DNA from: JBEKHI01 sp050012355
GTDB lineage: Bacteria; Actinomycetota; Actinomycetes; Streptosporangiales; Streptosporangiaceae
Reading direction: 5' to 3'
Assembly: GCA_050012355.1 (NCBI GenBank)
Contig: JBEKHI010000165.1
Coordinates: forward strand, 1-16,323
DNA length: 16,323 nt
How positions within the stretch are numbered: position 1 is the stretch's first letter; every line of letters begins with the position of its first letter. The position numbers were made by a program, and so were the translations under genes. Under the pieces are notes generated by a model. That model did no database searches, had not been told where the DNA came from, and saw only the letters and a program-made list of their open reading frames with translations. Of this stretch, positions 7,152 to 14,049 are shown one piece after another.

Positions 7152-8469
7152 CCTCCAGGTGCGCGCGGATGGCTGCCAGGGTCCGCTGGTGCTCGGGACG
7201 CAGCTCCGCTGCCCGGCGCTCGGCGAGAGTGGCGGTTCTCACGAGCGATGGGGTATCGGCGTTCTGGATAGTCAAGTCGAGCAGGGCCCACGACAGTTCG
7301 CTAAGTCCGGACCTGGTGCGTACGGCGAGAAATTCTTCGATGATCTTCGCCACACCGGGCGCGCCGGGCATGCCGAACATATCGGTCGGCGGATGCACGG
7401 GCGTGATAGCCGCCGCCTCGAGCGCGTTGATCAGCGGGCTCACGTCACCCGCCTGCATCGGATCGTAGAGGCCGGGGAACGACACGGCCTCGTAGCCGGG
7501 GTCGTAGCCGCTGAAGTGCACCGGGGTGCGCGAGCCGGTCTGGGCGAGCACGCCCAGCGTGAGGTCGAGCAGGCCGACCGGCCAGTCAAGGTCGGTGATC
7601 GCGTGGATCTGCAGTTGCCCGCGGGTCTGGTCCAGCGCCGCGAGCATGAGCAGCCGGGCCGACTCAAGCGCCGACTGGACGTAGAACGCGGCGCCATGGC
7701 AGTGCAGCCGGATCACTGCGTCAGGATCGTCCATCCAGGCGCGCAGCTTCTGGTGCACGATGGAGTTGTCGACGACGTGGGTGAATCTGGCCGCCGAACA
7801 TCGCAGCTCCGTGGTCTCGGCGATGTCCGCGGCGACCCATTCGGCCACTCGTTTGGAGGCCGCGTAGATGTCGGGTGAGTACAGCCGCATCGCCTTGCCG
7901 GTGGACGCGCAGATCGCCCGGGACACGCCGGACGCGGCGGACGCCTCCAGGACATTGCGGGTACCGAGGATGTTCGTGGCGACCGTGCCGCAGATGTCGG
8001 TCTCCGCGTGCGCCGGGTCACGCTGGCCGGCCACGTGGAAGACGATGTCCGGCCGCACGACCGCCGTGACCGCCTCTATCGCGTCGCGGTCCGCGATGTC
8101 CGCGTGCAGGTACTCGACGCCTGGCTGATATCGCCAGCCCTTCGTCATGCCGCGGCTGACGCTGACGACGCGGCCGGGGTTCACGGTGGCTAGCTCCGCG
8201 AGCAGGGCCGAGCCCACGCAACCGGTCCCGCCGGTCACCAGGATCGTGGCGCCGCTGAGCTCGTCGCGGATCCGGTCACCGGGCAGCGGCAACGTCCGGT
8301 CGGCTATCGCGAGGAACCTGGCCGCCTCGTCGGCTGCCTCGGTCGCCTTGAGTTCGAGCAGGGTCTGTGTATGGCTGCGCAGCTGGTTCTTCGTCGCTTC
8401 GTCGAGACTTTCACCACCCGGCGGAGCAACGGCGCGCATCGCATCGATCACACCAGAAGCTGAAGGCAT
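7144..8469 (-). CDS. Extended SDR, NAD(P)-dependent epimerase/dehydratase (CapD-like)
   Basis: 441 residues. An N-terminal helical extension (1-70) of unknown role precedes a Rossmann domain with TGGTGCVGS (79-87), an acidic residue after the second strand (HADIAD, 122-127), catalytic serine in CAST (187-190) and the SDR pair Y202/K206 in YAASKR. The STGKAM stretch resembles the STDKA motif of polysaccharide dehydratases/epimerases (CapD, PseB), but here the catalytic tyrosine is kept. A C-terminal part (about 300-441) probably binds substrate. A nucleotide-sugar or similar substrate is inferred only from the family. The ATG directly follows the SixA stop (TGAATG). A TACATT box six bases before the ATG suggests its own leaderless transcript. 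The 3' end overlaps the kinase/PLP fusion gene, so the two are probably co-expressed. Confidence 0.85.
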   Translation of the reverse strand: MPSASGVIDAMRAVAPPGGESLDEATKNQLRSHTQTLLELKATEAADEAARFLAIADRTLPLPGDRIRDELSGATILVTGGTGCVGSALLAELATVNPGRVVSVSRGMTKGWRYQPGVEYLHADIADRDAIEAVTAVVRPDIVFHVAGQRDPAHAETDICGTVATNILGTRNVLEASAASGVSRAICASTGKAMRLYSPDIYAASKRVAEWVAADIAETTELRCSAARFTHVVDNSIVHQKLRAWMDDPDAVIRLHCHGAAFYVQSALESARLLMLAALDQTRGQLQIHAITDLDWPVGLLDLTLGVLAQTGSRTPVHFSGYDPGYEAVSFPGLYDPMQAGDVSPLINALEAAAITPVHPPTDMFGMPGAPGVAKIIEEFLAVRTRSGLSELSWALLDLTIQNADTPSLVRTATLAERRAAELRPEHQRTLAAIRAHLEGA

Positions 8470-9045
8470 TCACTGAATGTACTTCTCTAGTAACACATAG
8501 TGAAAACCGAGATAGCACTGCGGTCTACATGTCACGATTCGATACACCTGTAAACGGGACGACAACAAGCCGGGCGTGACCAGCGCCAGCAGCGTCGCCT
8601 CGCCAGGGGCGACGGAACCCCATTGGCCAGCTATCCGCACGATGGCGACCGTCGCGGTGGGAAAGCTGGTCACCCGCTGCCCGGTCAGCCCCGCGACCAG
8701 CTCCGCCGTGCCGGGATTGTGCCCGACGATCATCGCGGTGCTGGTGTCGCCGGGTAGCTCGCGGACCAGCATGAGCATCCCGAGGGTCGATGCCTCGTAA
8801 ATCCGCGGGTCGTACGTGACGGCGGGCGAGCCGCCAAGCTCGGTCGCGACGAGATCCCAGGTCTGCCGGGTTCGCTGCGCCGTCGAGCAGAGCACGAGAT
8901 CCGGTAGGTAACCGTTATCACGGATCCACTCCCCCATGCGCGGGGCGTCCCGGCGGCCGCGCGCGGCGAGCGGTCGCTCGTGGTCCGGTATGCCGTCCGG
9001 ATAATCCGATTTCGCGTGCCGCATCAGCACCAGCGTGTGCTCCAC
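8470..9045 (-). CDS. SixA-type phosphohistidine phosphatase (histidine phosphatase superfamily)
   Basis: 191 residues from GTG 9045. The histidine phosphatase signature LVLMRHAKSD (5-14) holds the phospho-accepting H10. CSTAQRTRQT (53-62) gives the second arginine, E84 lies in YEAST, and VGHNPG (108-113) gives the second catalytic histidine, H109. Short enzymes of this type are related to E. coli SixA, which dephosphorylates phosphohistidine on signalling proteins; the partner here is unknown. The family normally ends near GEATLLALVTPG (148-159). The following 32 residues (LLSSRLQVYRIV and on) are encoded by unusually AT-rich DNA that also carries the SDR promoter, so they look like read-through into former non-coding sequence. 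No Shine-Dalgarno is seen before the GTG. Confidence 0.85.
   Translation of the reverse strand: MEHTLVLMRHAKSDYPDGIPDHERPLAARGRRDAPRMGEWIRDNGYLPDLVLCSTAQRTRQTWDLVATELGGSPAVTYDPRIYEASTLGMLMLVRELPGDTSTAMIVGHNPGTAELVAGLTGQRVTSFPTATVAIVRIAGQWGSVAPGEATLLALVTPGLLSSRLQVYRIVTCRPQCYLGFHYVLLEKYIQ
8476..8504 (-). promoter_or_regulatory. Putative promoter of the leaderless SDR gene
   Basis: On the minus strand TTCACT (8504-8499), 17 bases, TACATT (8481-8476), six bases and then ATG 8469. Both hexamers match the housekeeping sigma consensus at 4 of 6 positions, and the spacing to the start codon is the one seen at other leaderless starts here. It lies in an AT-richer stretch inside the apparent 3' tail of the sixA gene. 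Confidence 0.45.
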
Positions 9046-9122
9046 GGTAGCTAGCTTGCCACGCCGCCGCTGTGCGCCACGAATGCATGGGTCTCGGCTC
9101 TCTGGGTCTTGCTCTCAGGAAG

Positions 9123-9584
9123 TTACGGGACGACCGTAACGGGCCATTTACCGAGCCGGACCAGGTGTACCGCGAGCGAGCCGACGAACCGGTGCCCGGC
9201 CTTCGTCGAGGCGCCGACCACGATCGCGTCCGCCTTGGTCTCGTCGGCGAGCCGGACGATCTCGTGGAACGGGCTGCCGTGCGCGACGATGAAGGTGATG
9301 CCGATGCCGAGTTCCTTCGCCGTCTCCTCGGCGCGCTTGCGCATGTCTTCGGCCATCTCGTCCCGCGCTTCCTTCTCGGCGGCCATCAGGCTCGGCCCGC
9401 CAGGGGCCACCGCGGAGGCGGTGGCGAGGGGCGACACATAGACGACGATCAACCTGGCCCGCTGACGGCGAGCCAGCCCGGCCGCGTACCACCCGGCGCG
9501 GGTCGCGGTCGTGGAGTCGTCGACGCCGACCAGGATCGCTTTGGGACCATCGGTCCCGAGCTCGAACTCCGTCTCGCTGTCCAC
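9123..9584 (-). CDS. Universal stress protein (UspA family)
   Basis: A single Usp domain of 153 residues. The first strand AILVGVDDSTTATRAGWYAA (16-35) carries the nucleotide-contacting aspartates. The C-terminal motif VVGASTKAGHRFVGSLAVHLV (122-142) is the ATP-binding G-2x-G-9x-G(S/T) type with slight variation, ending PVTVVP. Usp proteins are dimeric cytosolic stress proteins that bind ATP; no specific partner can be read here. A charged helix (70-92) lies in the middle, as usual. The start is GTG 9584 with no ribosome-binding site. TATCCT lies six bases upstream, suggesting a leaderless mRNA. It is divergent from the molybdopterin oxidoreductase, with only 100 bases between the two starts. 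Confidence 0.9.
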   Translation of the reverse strand: MDSETEFELGTDGPKAILVGVDDSTTATRAGWYAAGLARRQRARLIVVYVSPLATASAVAPGGPSLMAAEKEARDEMAEDMRKRAEETAKELGIGITFIVAHGSPFHEIVRLADETKADAIVVGASTKAGHRFVGSLAVHLVRLGKWPVTVVP

Positions 9585-9590
9585 GACAGC

Positions 9591-9596
9591 AGGATA
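9591..9596 (-). promoter_or_regulatory. Putative -10 of leaderless usp transcript
   Basis: TATCCT on the minus strand, then GCTGTC, then the GTG start at 9584. No -35 match was found 16-18 bases upstream. The same hexamer at the same distance serves the divergent gene at 9685. Confidence 0.45.
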
Positions 9597-9650
9597 TGCC
9601 CGCGGTTACGGGCACTCGCGCCCCAAGCCCGCCGCAGCCGCCGCCTTTAC

Positions 9651-9678
9651 TGGACCCTGAGCGAGACGGGCTTATCCT
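9651..9678 (+). promoter_or_regulatory. Putative promoter of leaderless YdeP-type oxidoreductase gene
   Basis: TGGACC (9651-9656; 4 of 6 to TTGACA), 16 bases, TATCCT (9673-9678), then CGGTAT and ATG 9685. Transcription would begin at or next to the A of the ATG. There is no Shine-Dalgarno. Confidence 0.45.
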
Positions 9679-9684
9679 CGGTAT

Positions 9685-11973
9685 ATGAGTGACGAGACGG
9701 TCAGGCACGTCGGCAAGCCGAAGCGGGAAGCGGTAGGCCTTCCCGGCATCGCGGTCTCGATGAAGTACGCGCTGACCGAGATGGGGCCGACTCGATCGGC
9801 TCGCACTCTGCTAAAAGTCAACCATGTTGACGGATTCGACTGCCCGAGCTGCGCGTGGGGTGACCCGGCCCCAGGGCACCGCAAGATCGCGGAATTCTGC
9901 GAGAACGGGGCAAAGGCGGTCGCCTGGGAAGCGACCCGCAAGCGGGTAGACCCGGACTTCTTCGTGGACCACCCGGTCGCCGAGTTGCAGCAGCAGACCG
10001 ATCACTGGCTGGAATCCCAGGGCAGGCTCACCCACCCGATGTACCTGGCACCGGATGCCACGCACTATGCGCCCGTCTCCTGGAAGGGCGCGTTCCGCCT
10101 GGTGGCAGACCGGCTGCGGGCGCTCCCCCACCCGGACAACGCCGCCTTCTACACCAGCGGCCGCGCGTCCAACGAGGCGGCGTTCGTCTACCAACTCCTC
10201 GCCCGCAGGCTGGGGACCAACAACCTTCCCGACTGCTCCAACATGTGCCACGAGTCGTCGGGGGCGGCGCTGAACCAGACGATCGGCATCGGCAAGGGCG
10301 TGGTGACGCTCGAGGACCTGTCCGATAACGCCGATCTCATCGTGATCGTCGGGCAGAACCCGGGAACCAACCACCCCCGGATGTTGTCCGCGCTCGAAGA
10401 TGCCAAGAAGCGCGGGGCCAGGATCGTCGCGATCAACCCGCTGCCGGAGGCGGGCCTGATCCGGTTCAAGAACCCGCAGACCCCCAAGGGCATCGTGGGC
10501 CACGGGACCAAGCTCGCCGACCGGGTGCTGCCGGTCCGGGTGAACGGCGACCTCGCCCTGTTCTCCGGCGTGAACAAGGTGCTGTTCGACCGCGGCGATA
10601 TCGACAAGGACTTCATCGCCGAGTACTGCGACGGGTTCGACGACGCGGCGGCCAGCTGGCAGTCGCTGTCCTGGAACACCATCGAGACGCTCAGCGGGAT
10701 CCCGCGCAAGGACATCGAGGCGTTCTGCGACGATGTGGCACGCTCCAACGCGGTGATCGTTACCTGGGCGATGGGCCTCACCCAGCACAAGAACGCGGTT
10801 CCCACCATCCGCGAGATCGTGAACTTCCTGCTGCTGCGCGGCAACATCGGGCGTCCTGGCGCGGGACCGTGTCCGGTGCGCGGGCACAGCAATGTGCAGG
10901 GTGACCGGACCATGGGCATCTGGGAGAAGGTGCCCGACGCTTTCCTCGACGCGCTACGGGACGAGTTCGGCTTCGAGCCACCGCGGTCGCATGGTTACGA
11001 CACGGTTGCCGCGATCCGGGCGATGCGGGACGGGAAGATCGGCGTGTTCTTCGCGCTCGGCGGCAACTTCGCCGCCGCGACGCCAGATACCGCGGTCACC
11101 GAGAGGGCGCTGTCCCAGGTGGGGCTGACGGTCCACGTATCCACCAAGCTCAACCGGTCGCACGTGGTTCACGGCAAGGAGGCGCTGATCCTGCCCTGCC
11201 TCGGCCGCACCGAGCGGGACACCCGCCCTTCCGGCGACCAGTACGTGACCGTCGAGGACTCGTTCTCGATGGTGCACGCGTCCGTCGGCCGGCTCGCTCC
11301 GCACTCACTAGAGCTGCGCAGCGAGGTGGCGATCATCACCGGGCTCGGCGACGCGCTGTTCCCCGACGAGCCGCACTGGCAAGAGATGGGCGATGACTAC
11401 AACCTGATCCGCGCGCACGTCGAAAAGGTCGTCCCCGGTTTCAAGGACTACTCCAAGCGGGCCAGCGAGCCCGGCGGCTTCATGCTGCCCCGCCCGCCGC
11501 ACGACTCCCGTACCTTCAAGACCAGCACCGGCAAGGCACGCTTCACCGGCAACGAGGTCACGGCGGTATCGGTGCCCGAGGGCCACCTGCTGCTGCAGAC
11601 CGTCCGGTCCCACGACCAGTTCAACACGACCGTGTACGGGCTCGACGACAGGTACCGCGGCATCTACGGCGGCCGTCGCGTGGTGTTCGTCAACGAGGCG
11701 GACCTGGCGGAGCTCGGCTTCGCCGATGGCGACCTGGTGGACATGGTGGGCGTCGCCCCGGACGGCGTCGAGCGCCGCGCCGAGAGTTTCCGTGCGGTGG
11801 CGTACTCCACGCCGCGCGGCTGCGCCGCCGCGTACTTCCCTGAAGCGAACGTCCTGGTGCCGCTGGACTCGGTCGCGGATACCAGCCACACGCCGACTTC
11901 CAAGTCGATCGTGATCCGTCTGGAGCGCGCCTCGCATACAGTTGAGCAGCGTGAGCGAAACGTGGCGAATTGA
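9685..11973 (+). CDS. FdhF/YdeP family molybdopterin oxidoreductase
   Basis: 762 residues, the length expected for the formate-dehydrogenase-like YdeP family. Near the N-terminus GFDCPSCAW (50-58) with C53/C56 and a later C72 (FCENG) probably binds an Fe-S cluster. NMCHESSGAALNQTIG (from 186) places C188 at the position that can ligate molybdenum. IVIVGQNPGTNHPRM and the C-terminal beta-barrel (QFNTTVYGLDDRYRGIYGGRR) are typical of bis-MGD binding. Function is unknown in actinobacteria; E. coli YdeP is linked to acid resistance. No signal peptide is seen, so it is likely cytosolic, and no electron-transfer subunit or fdhD lies nearby. Start is ATG 9685, apparently leaderless. The last 23 bases overlap murA in another frame. 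Confidence 0.9.
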   Translation: MSDETVRHVGKPKREAVGLPGIAVSMKYALTEMGPTRSARTLLKVNHVDGFDCPSCAWGDPAPGHRKIAEFCENGAKAVAWEATRKRVDPDFFVDHPVAELQQQTDHWLESQGRLTHPMYLAPDATHYAPVSWKGAFRLVADRLRALPHPDNAAFYTSGRASNEAAFVYQLLARRLGTNNLPDCSNMCHESSGAALNQTIGIGKGVVTLEDLSDNADLIVIVGQNPGTNHPRMLSALEDAKKRGARIVAINPLPEAGLIRFKNPQTPKGIVGHGTKLADRVLPVRVNGDLALFSGVNKVLFDRGDIDKDFIAEYCDGFDDAAASWQSLSWNTIETLSGIPRKDIEAFCDDVARSNAVIVTWAMGLTQHKNAVPTIREIVNFLLLRGNIGRPGAGPCPVRGHSNVQGDRTMGIWEKVPDAFLDALRDEFGFEPPRSHGYDTVAAIRAMRDGKIGVFFALGGNFAAATPDTAVTERALSQVGLTVHVSTKLNRSHVVHGKEALILPCLGRTERDTRPSGDQYVTVEDSFSMVHASVGRLAPHSLELRSEVAIITGLGDALFPDEPHWQEMGDDYNLIRAHVEKVVPGFKDYSKRASEPGGFMLPRPPHDSRTFKTSTGKARFTGNEVTAVSVPEGHLLLQTVRSHDQFNTTVYGLDDRYRGIYGGRRVVFVNEADLAELGFADGDLVDMVGVAPDGVERRAESFRAVAYSTPRGCAAAYFPEANVLVPLDSVADTSHTPTSKSIVIRLERASHTVEQRERNVAN

Positions 11974-13255
11974 ACCCTCCGGGCCGCTACGCGGCGACAT
12001 CCACGTCCGCGGTTCAAAGAACGCGGTAACCAAGCACCTAGTCGCGGCGATGCTCGGCGAAAGACCTTCCACGATCAGAAATGCCCCGGAAGTGGGCGAC
12101 GTCGACATTACCGCGGCGATGCTCGAGGCGATCGGATTCCAGGTCGACCGCGGCGCGGGCACGATCACGGTGTCACCAGGGACCGACATCAAGCCGCGCG
12201 TTCCCGAAGCTTTCACCGGGCTCAACCGGATCCCGATCCTCATGCTCGGCCCGCTGCTGCACCGGACGGGCGAGGCGTTCGTACCGCTTGTCGGCGGCGA
12301 CCCCATCGGCCAGCGACCGGTCGACTTCCACGTGAGCGCGCTGCGCGCGCTCGGCGCCGAGGTCGAGGCCGGCGAGACCGGGATCACCGCGAAAGCGACC
12401 AAGCTGCACGGCACGAGGATCGACCTCCCGTACCCGAGCGTGGGGGCGACCGAGACGGTGCTCCTGTCGGCGGTGCTCGCCGAGGGCAAGACCGTGCTGC
12501 GCGGCGCCGCCACCGAGCCGGAGGTCGTCGAACTCGCGCTGTTCCTGCAGCGAATGGGCGCCCAGATCGAGCTGAGCCCCGACCGGCGAATCGTGATCGA
12601 GGGGGTTGAAAAGCTGCGCGGCGCGTCCACGACGCTGGCGGGCGACCGGCTCGAGGCGTTCTCCTACCTGGCGGCGGGTCTGGTCACCGGCGGCGAGGTG
12701 CGGGTCCACGGCTGCCCGCAGGACCGGCTCGTCACCGCCATCACCACGCTGGCCAGGATGGGCGCGGAATTCGACATCACCGATGAGTGGATCACCGCTT
12801 CCGCGCCGGGCGGGCTGCGTTCCGCCGCCGTGCACACCGACACTCACCCGGGCTTCATGACCGACTGGCAGCAGCCGCTGATGGTGCTGTTCACCCAAGC
12901 GGACGGCCTGTCGGTGCTGCACGAGACCGTCTTCGAGAACCGGCTCGTCTACGTTCCGGCGCTGCAGAAGATGGGCTGTGAGATAGAGGTGTTCGCCGCC
13001 TGCCTCGGCGGTCCGGCCTGCCGGTTCCACGACGGCAACTCGCTGCATTCCGCGGTGGTACACGGCGCCTCCAAGCTGCACGGCGCCGATGTCACGATGC
13101 CCGACGTCCGGGCCGGTTTCTCGGCCGTACTGGCCGCCTCGGTCGCCGACGGCCCGTCCACCCTGCATGGTGTCCAGCACATCGAGCGCGGCTACCACCG
13201 CCCGTTCGAGCAGTTCACCTCGCTCGGGCTGAACCTCAGCGTCGCGACCGAATAG
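11951..13255 (+). CDS. murA: UDP-N-acetylglucosamine 1-carboxyvinyltransferase (MurA family), Cys-to-Asp form
   Basis: Transfers enolpyruvate from PEP to UDP-GlcNAc, the first committed step of peptidoglycan synthesis, in the cytosol. From GTG 11951 there are 434 residues with the two-lobed MurA layout: RGSKNAVTKHL (K23/N24), NRIPILMLGPL, GGDPIGQRPVDFH, GFMTDWQQPL (catalytic Asp region), ENRLVYVPALQKMG and DVRAGFSAVLA. The active-site loop has Asp at residue 117 where most bacteria have Cys. M. tuberculosis MurA has the same replacement and is intrinsically insensitive to fosfomycin. A TTG at 11942 in the same frame would add three residues. There is no clear Shine-Dalgarno. The start overlaps the oxidoreductase gene. 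The sequence is rather diverged (no PGGC loop), so it may be a second MurA paralogue rather than the main one. Confidence 0.87.
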   Translation: MSETWRIEPSGPLRGDIHVRGSKNAVTKHLVAAMLGERPSTIRNAPEVGDVDITAAMLEAIGFQVDRGAGTITVSPGTDIKPRVPEAFTGLNRIPILMLGPLLHRTGEAFVPLVGGDPIGQRPVDFHVSALRALGAEVEAGETGITAKATKLHGTRIDLPYPSVGATETVLLSAVLAEGKTVLRGAATEPEVVELALFLQRMGAQIELSPDRRIVIEGVEKLRGASTTLAGDRLEAFSYLAAGLVTGGEVRVHGCPQDRLVTAITTLARMGAEFDITDEWITASAPGGLRSAAVHTDTHPGFMTDWQQPLMVLFTQADGLSVLHETVFENRLVYVPALQKMGCEIEVFAACLGGPACRFHDGNSLHSAVVHGASKLHGADVTMPDVRAGFSAVLAASVADGPSTLHGVQHIERGYHRPFEQFTSLGLNLSVATE

Positions 13256-13922
13256 TGACCGGTACGCCCGGGGAGTAAAGGACGCTGTCCGGCGGGCCTG
13301 ATGCGGGCGGCAGGCCCGCCGCGGCGATGAGGTTCTCGTCGAGTTTCTCGAGCGAGGCGCGTCGCAGCGGCCAGCGGGGATGCTCGACCGGCAGGTACAT
13401 CGTGCGGCCCCGGTACCAGCGCTGATGCAGGCCCCAGCGAGCGGTGACGAACTCCTCGAATTCCGAGGGCTTCGTCACCGGTTCGGCTATCCGCGCGGTG
13501 AGCTGGAGCCGCGCGCCCGGATGATCAGGCCAGCGGCGGCGCGACTCATAGCTGATCGCGTCGCCGTCGTGGCGTATCCGCATCCGCGACCACTCGTATG
13601 GCAACCGGACGGCCGCCCGGGCCGCCAGCACGACCGGGAGCCGCGCCGCGTCCAGCGACCTGAACACGACCCCCTGCCGCCCGTCGGGCCCGACGCTGTA
13701 CAGCCGGACGTTGATCTCGGGGAACCAGCTCAGGTAGGGCGCGGGCGGCAGCGCCGCCGCGGTGACCCGGCACATCCGCAGCGCGACGAGCCCGACGTAC
13801 GTCCGGCCGTCCAGGAGATCGGGCTTCACCCCCGAGGGCAGCAGCGGCGCCACGGCCGCGGGATCCACCGGCCAGTGGACGAAAATCACGTCTCGCCATT
13901 CTTGCCGCGTCAGGAGCACCAT
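13236..13922 (-). CDS. DUF2071 (YqjF-like) protein
   Basis: 228 residues of the DUF2071 family, function unknown. Characteristic features are RQEWRDVIFVHWPVDPA (6-22), LLPSGVKPDLLDGRTYVGLV (27-46), the FPEINVRLY segment (67-75), GVVFRSLDAARLPVV (83-97) and RMRIRHDGDAISYESRRRWP (113-132). The fold is a beta-rich domain related to acetoacetate decarboxylase-like proteins. No signal peptide is seen. Start is ATG 13922; GACAAT lies six bases upstream, a weak candidate for a leaderless -10, and no Shine-Dalgarno is present. The 3' end overlaps the murA 3' end by 20 bases with convergent transcription, leaving no room for a terminator between them. Confidence 0.85.
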   Translation of the reverse strand: MVLLTRQEWRDVIFVHWPVDPAAVAPLLPSGVKPDLLDGRTYVGLVALRMCRVTAAALPPAPYLSWFPEINVRLYSVGPDGRQGVVFRSLDAARLPVVLAARAAVRLPYEWSRMRIRHDGDAISYESRRRWPDHPGARLQLTARIAEPVTKPSEFEEFVTARWGLHQRWYRGRTMYLPVEHPRWPLRRASLEKLDENLIAAAGLPPASGPPDSVLYSPGVPVTIRSRR

Positions 13923-13950
13923 GGCACCATTGTCTAACCAGCGAGCGGAG

Positions 13951-13956
13951 AGGAGG
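13951..13956 (+). promoter_or_regulatory. Ideal Shine-Dalgarno before a 14-codon ORF
   Basis: AGGAGG lies six bases before ATG 13963. It is the best ribosome-binding site in the window, and it precedes only a very short frame. The bases GGAGG-T-GCGC (13952-13961) can also pair with GCGCCCTCC (13984-13992) inside that frame, with one bulge. Confidence 0.6.
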
Positions 13957-13962
13957 TGCGCG

Positions 13963-14007
13963 ATGTCAGCCGATGACCATGAGGCGCCCTCCGGAGTCCG
14001 CCGCTAA
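13963..14007 (+). CDS. 14-residue leader-type ORF upstream of the DinB gene
   Basis: ATG 13963 to TAA 14005-14007 encodes MSADDHEAPSGVRR. The perfectly placed AGGAGG argues that ribosomes start here. The peptide has no recognised family. It ends 42 bases before the DinB-like start on the same strand, so it could be a regulatory leader peptide or the remnant of the first gene of an operon whose body was deleted. The hairpin 14023-14042 lies between it and the next start. Confidence 0.4.
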   Translation: MSADDHEAPSGVRR

Positions 14008-14022
14008 CCGGTCCCGGTCGCG

Positions 14023-14042
14023 CCTCTGCTTACCAGTAGAGG
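14023..14042 (+). promoter_or_regulatory. Hairpin covering the ribosome-binding site of the DinB gene
   Basis: CCTCTGC (14023-14029) can pair with GTAGAGG (14036-14042) with a TTACCA loop; one pair is G-T. The right arm contains most of the Shine-Dalgarno AGAGGA (14038-14043) that serves ATG 14050. Such a stem could limit initiation unless opened by ribosomes arriving from the short ORF upstream. This is inference from pairing only. Confidence 0.35.
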
Positions 14043-14049
14043 AAAGACC

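Noticed and set aside
9811..10887. Long open frame antisense to the YdeP-type oxidoreductase
   Set aside because: GC-rich shadow frame of a clear gene; the translation matches no family, is rich in Arg/Gly/Val and has no ribosome-binding site.
11308..12630. 440-codon open frame antisense across the oxidoreductase/murA junction
   Set aside because: Runs antisense to two well-supported genes, has low-complexity composition and no recognisable domain.
12173..13198. 341-codon open frame antisense to murA
   Set aside because: Codon-bias shadow of murA; no domain or start signal.
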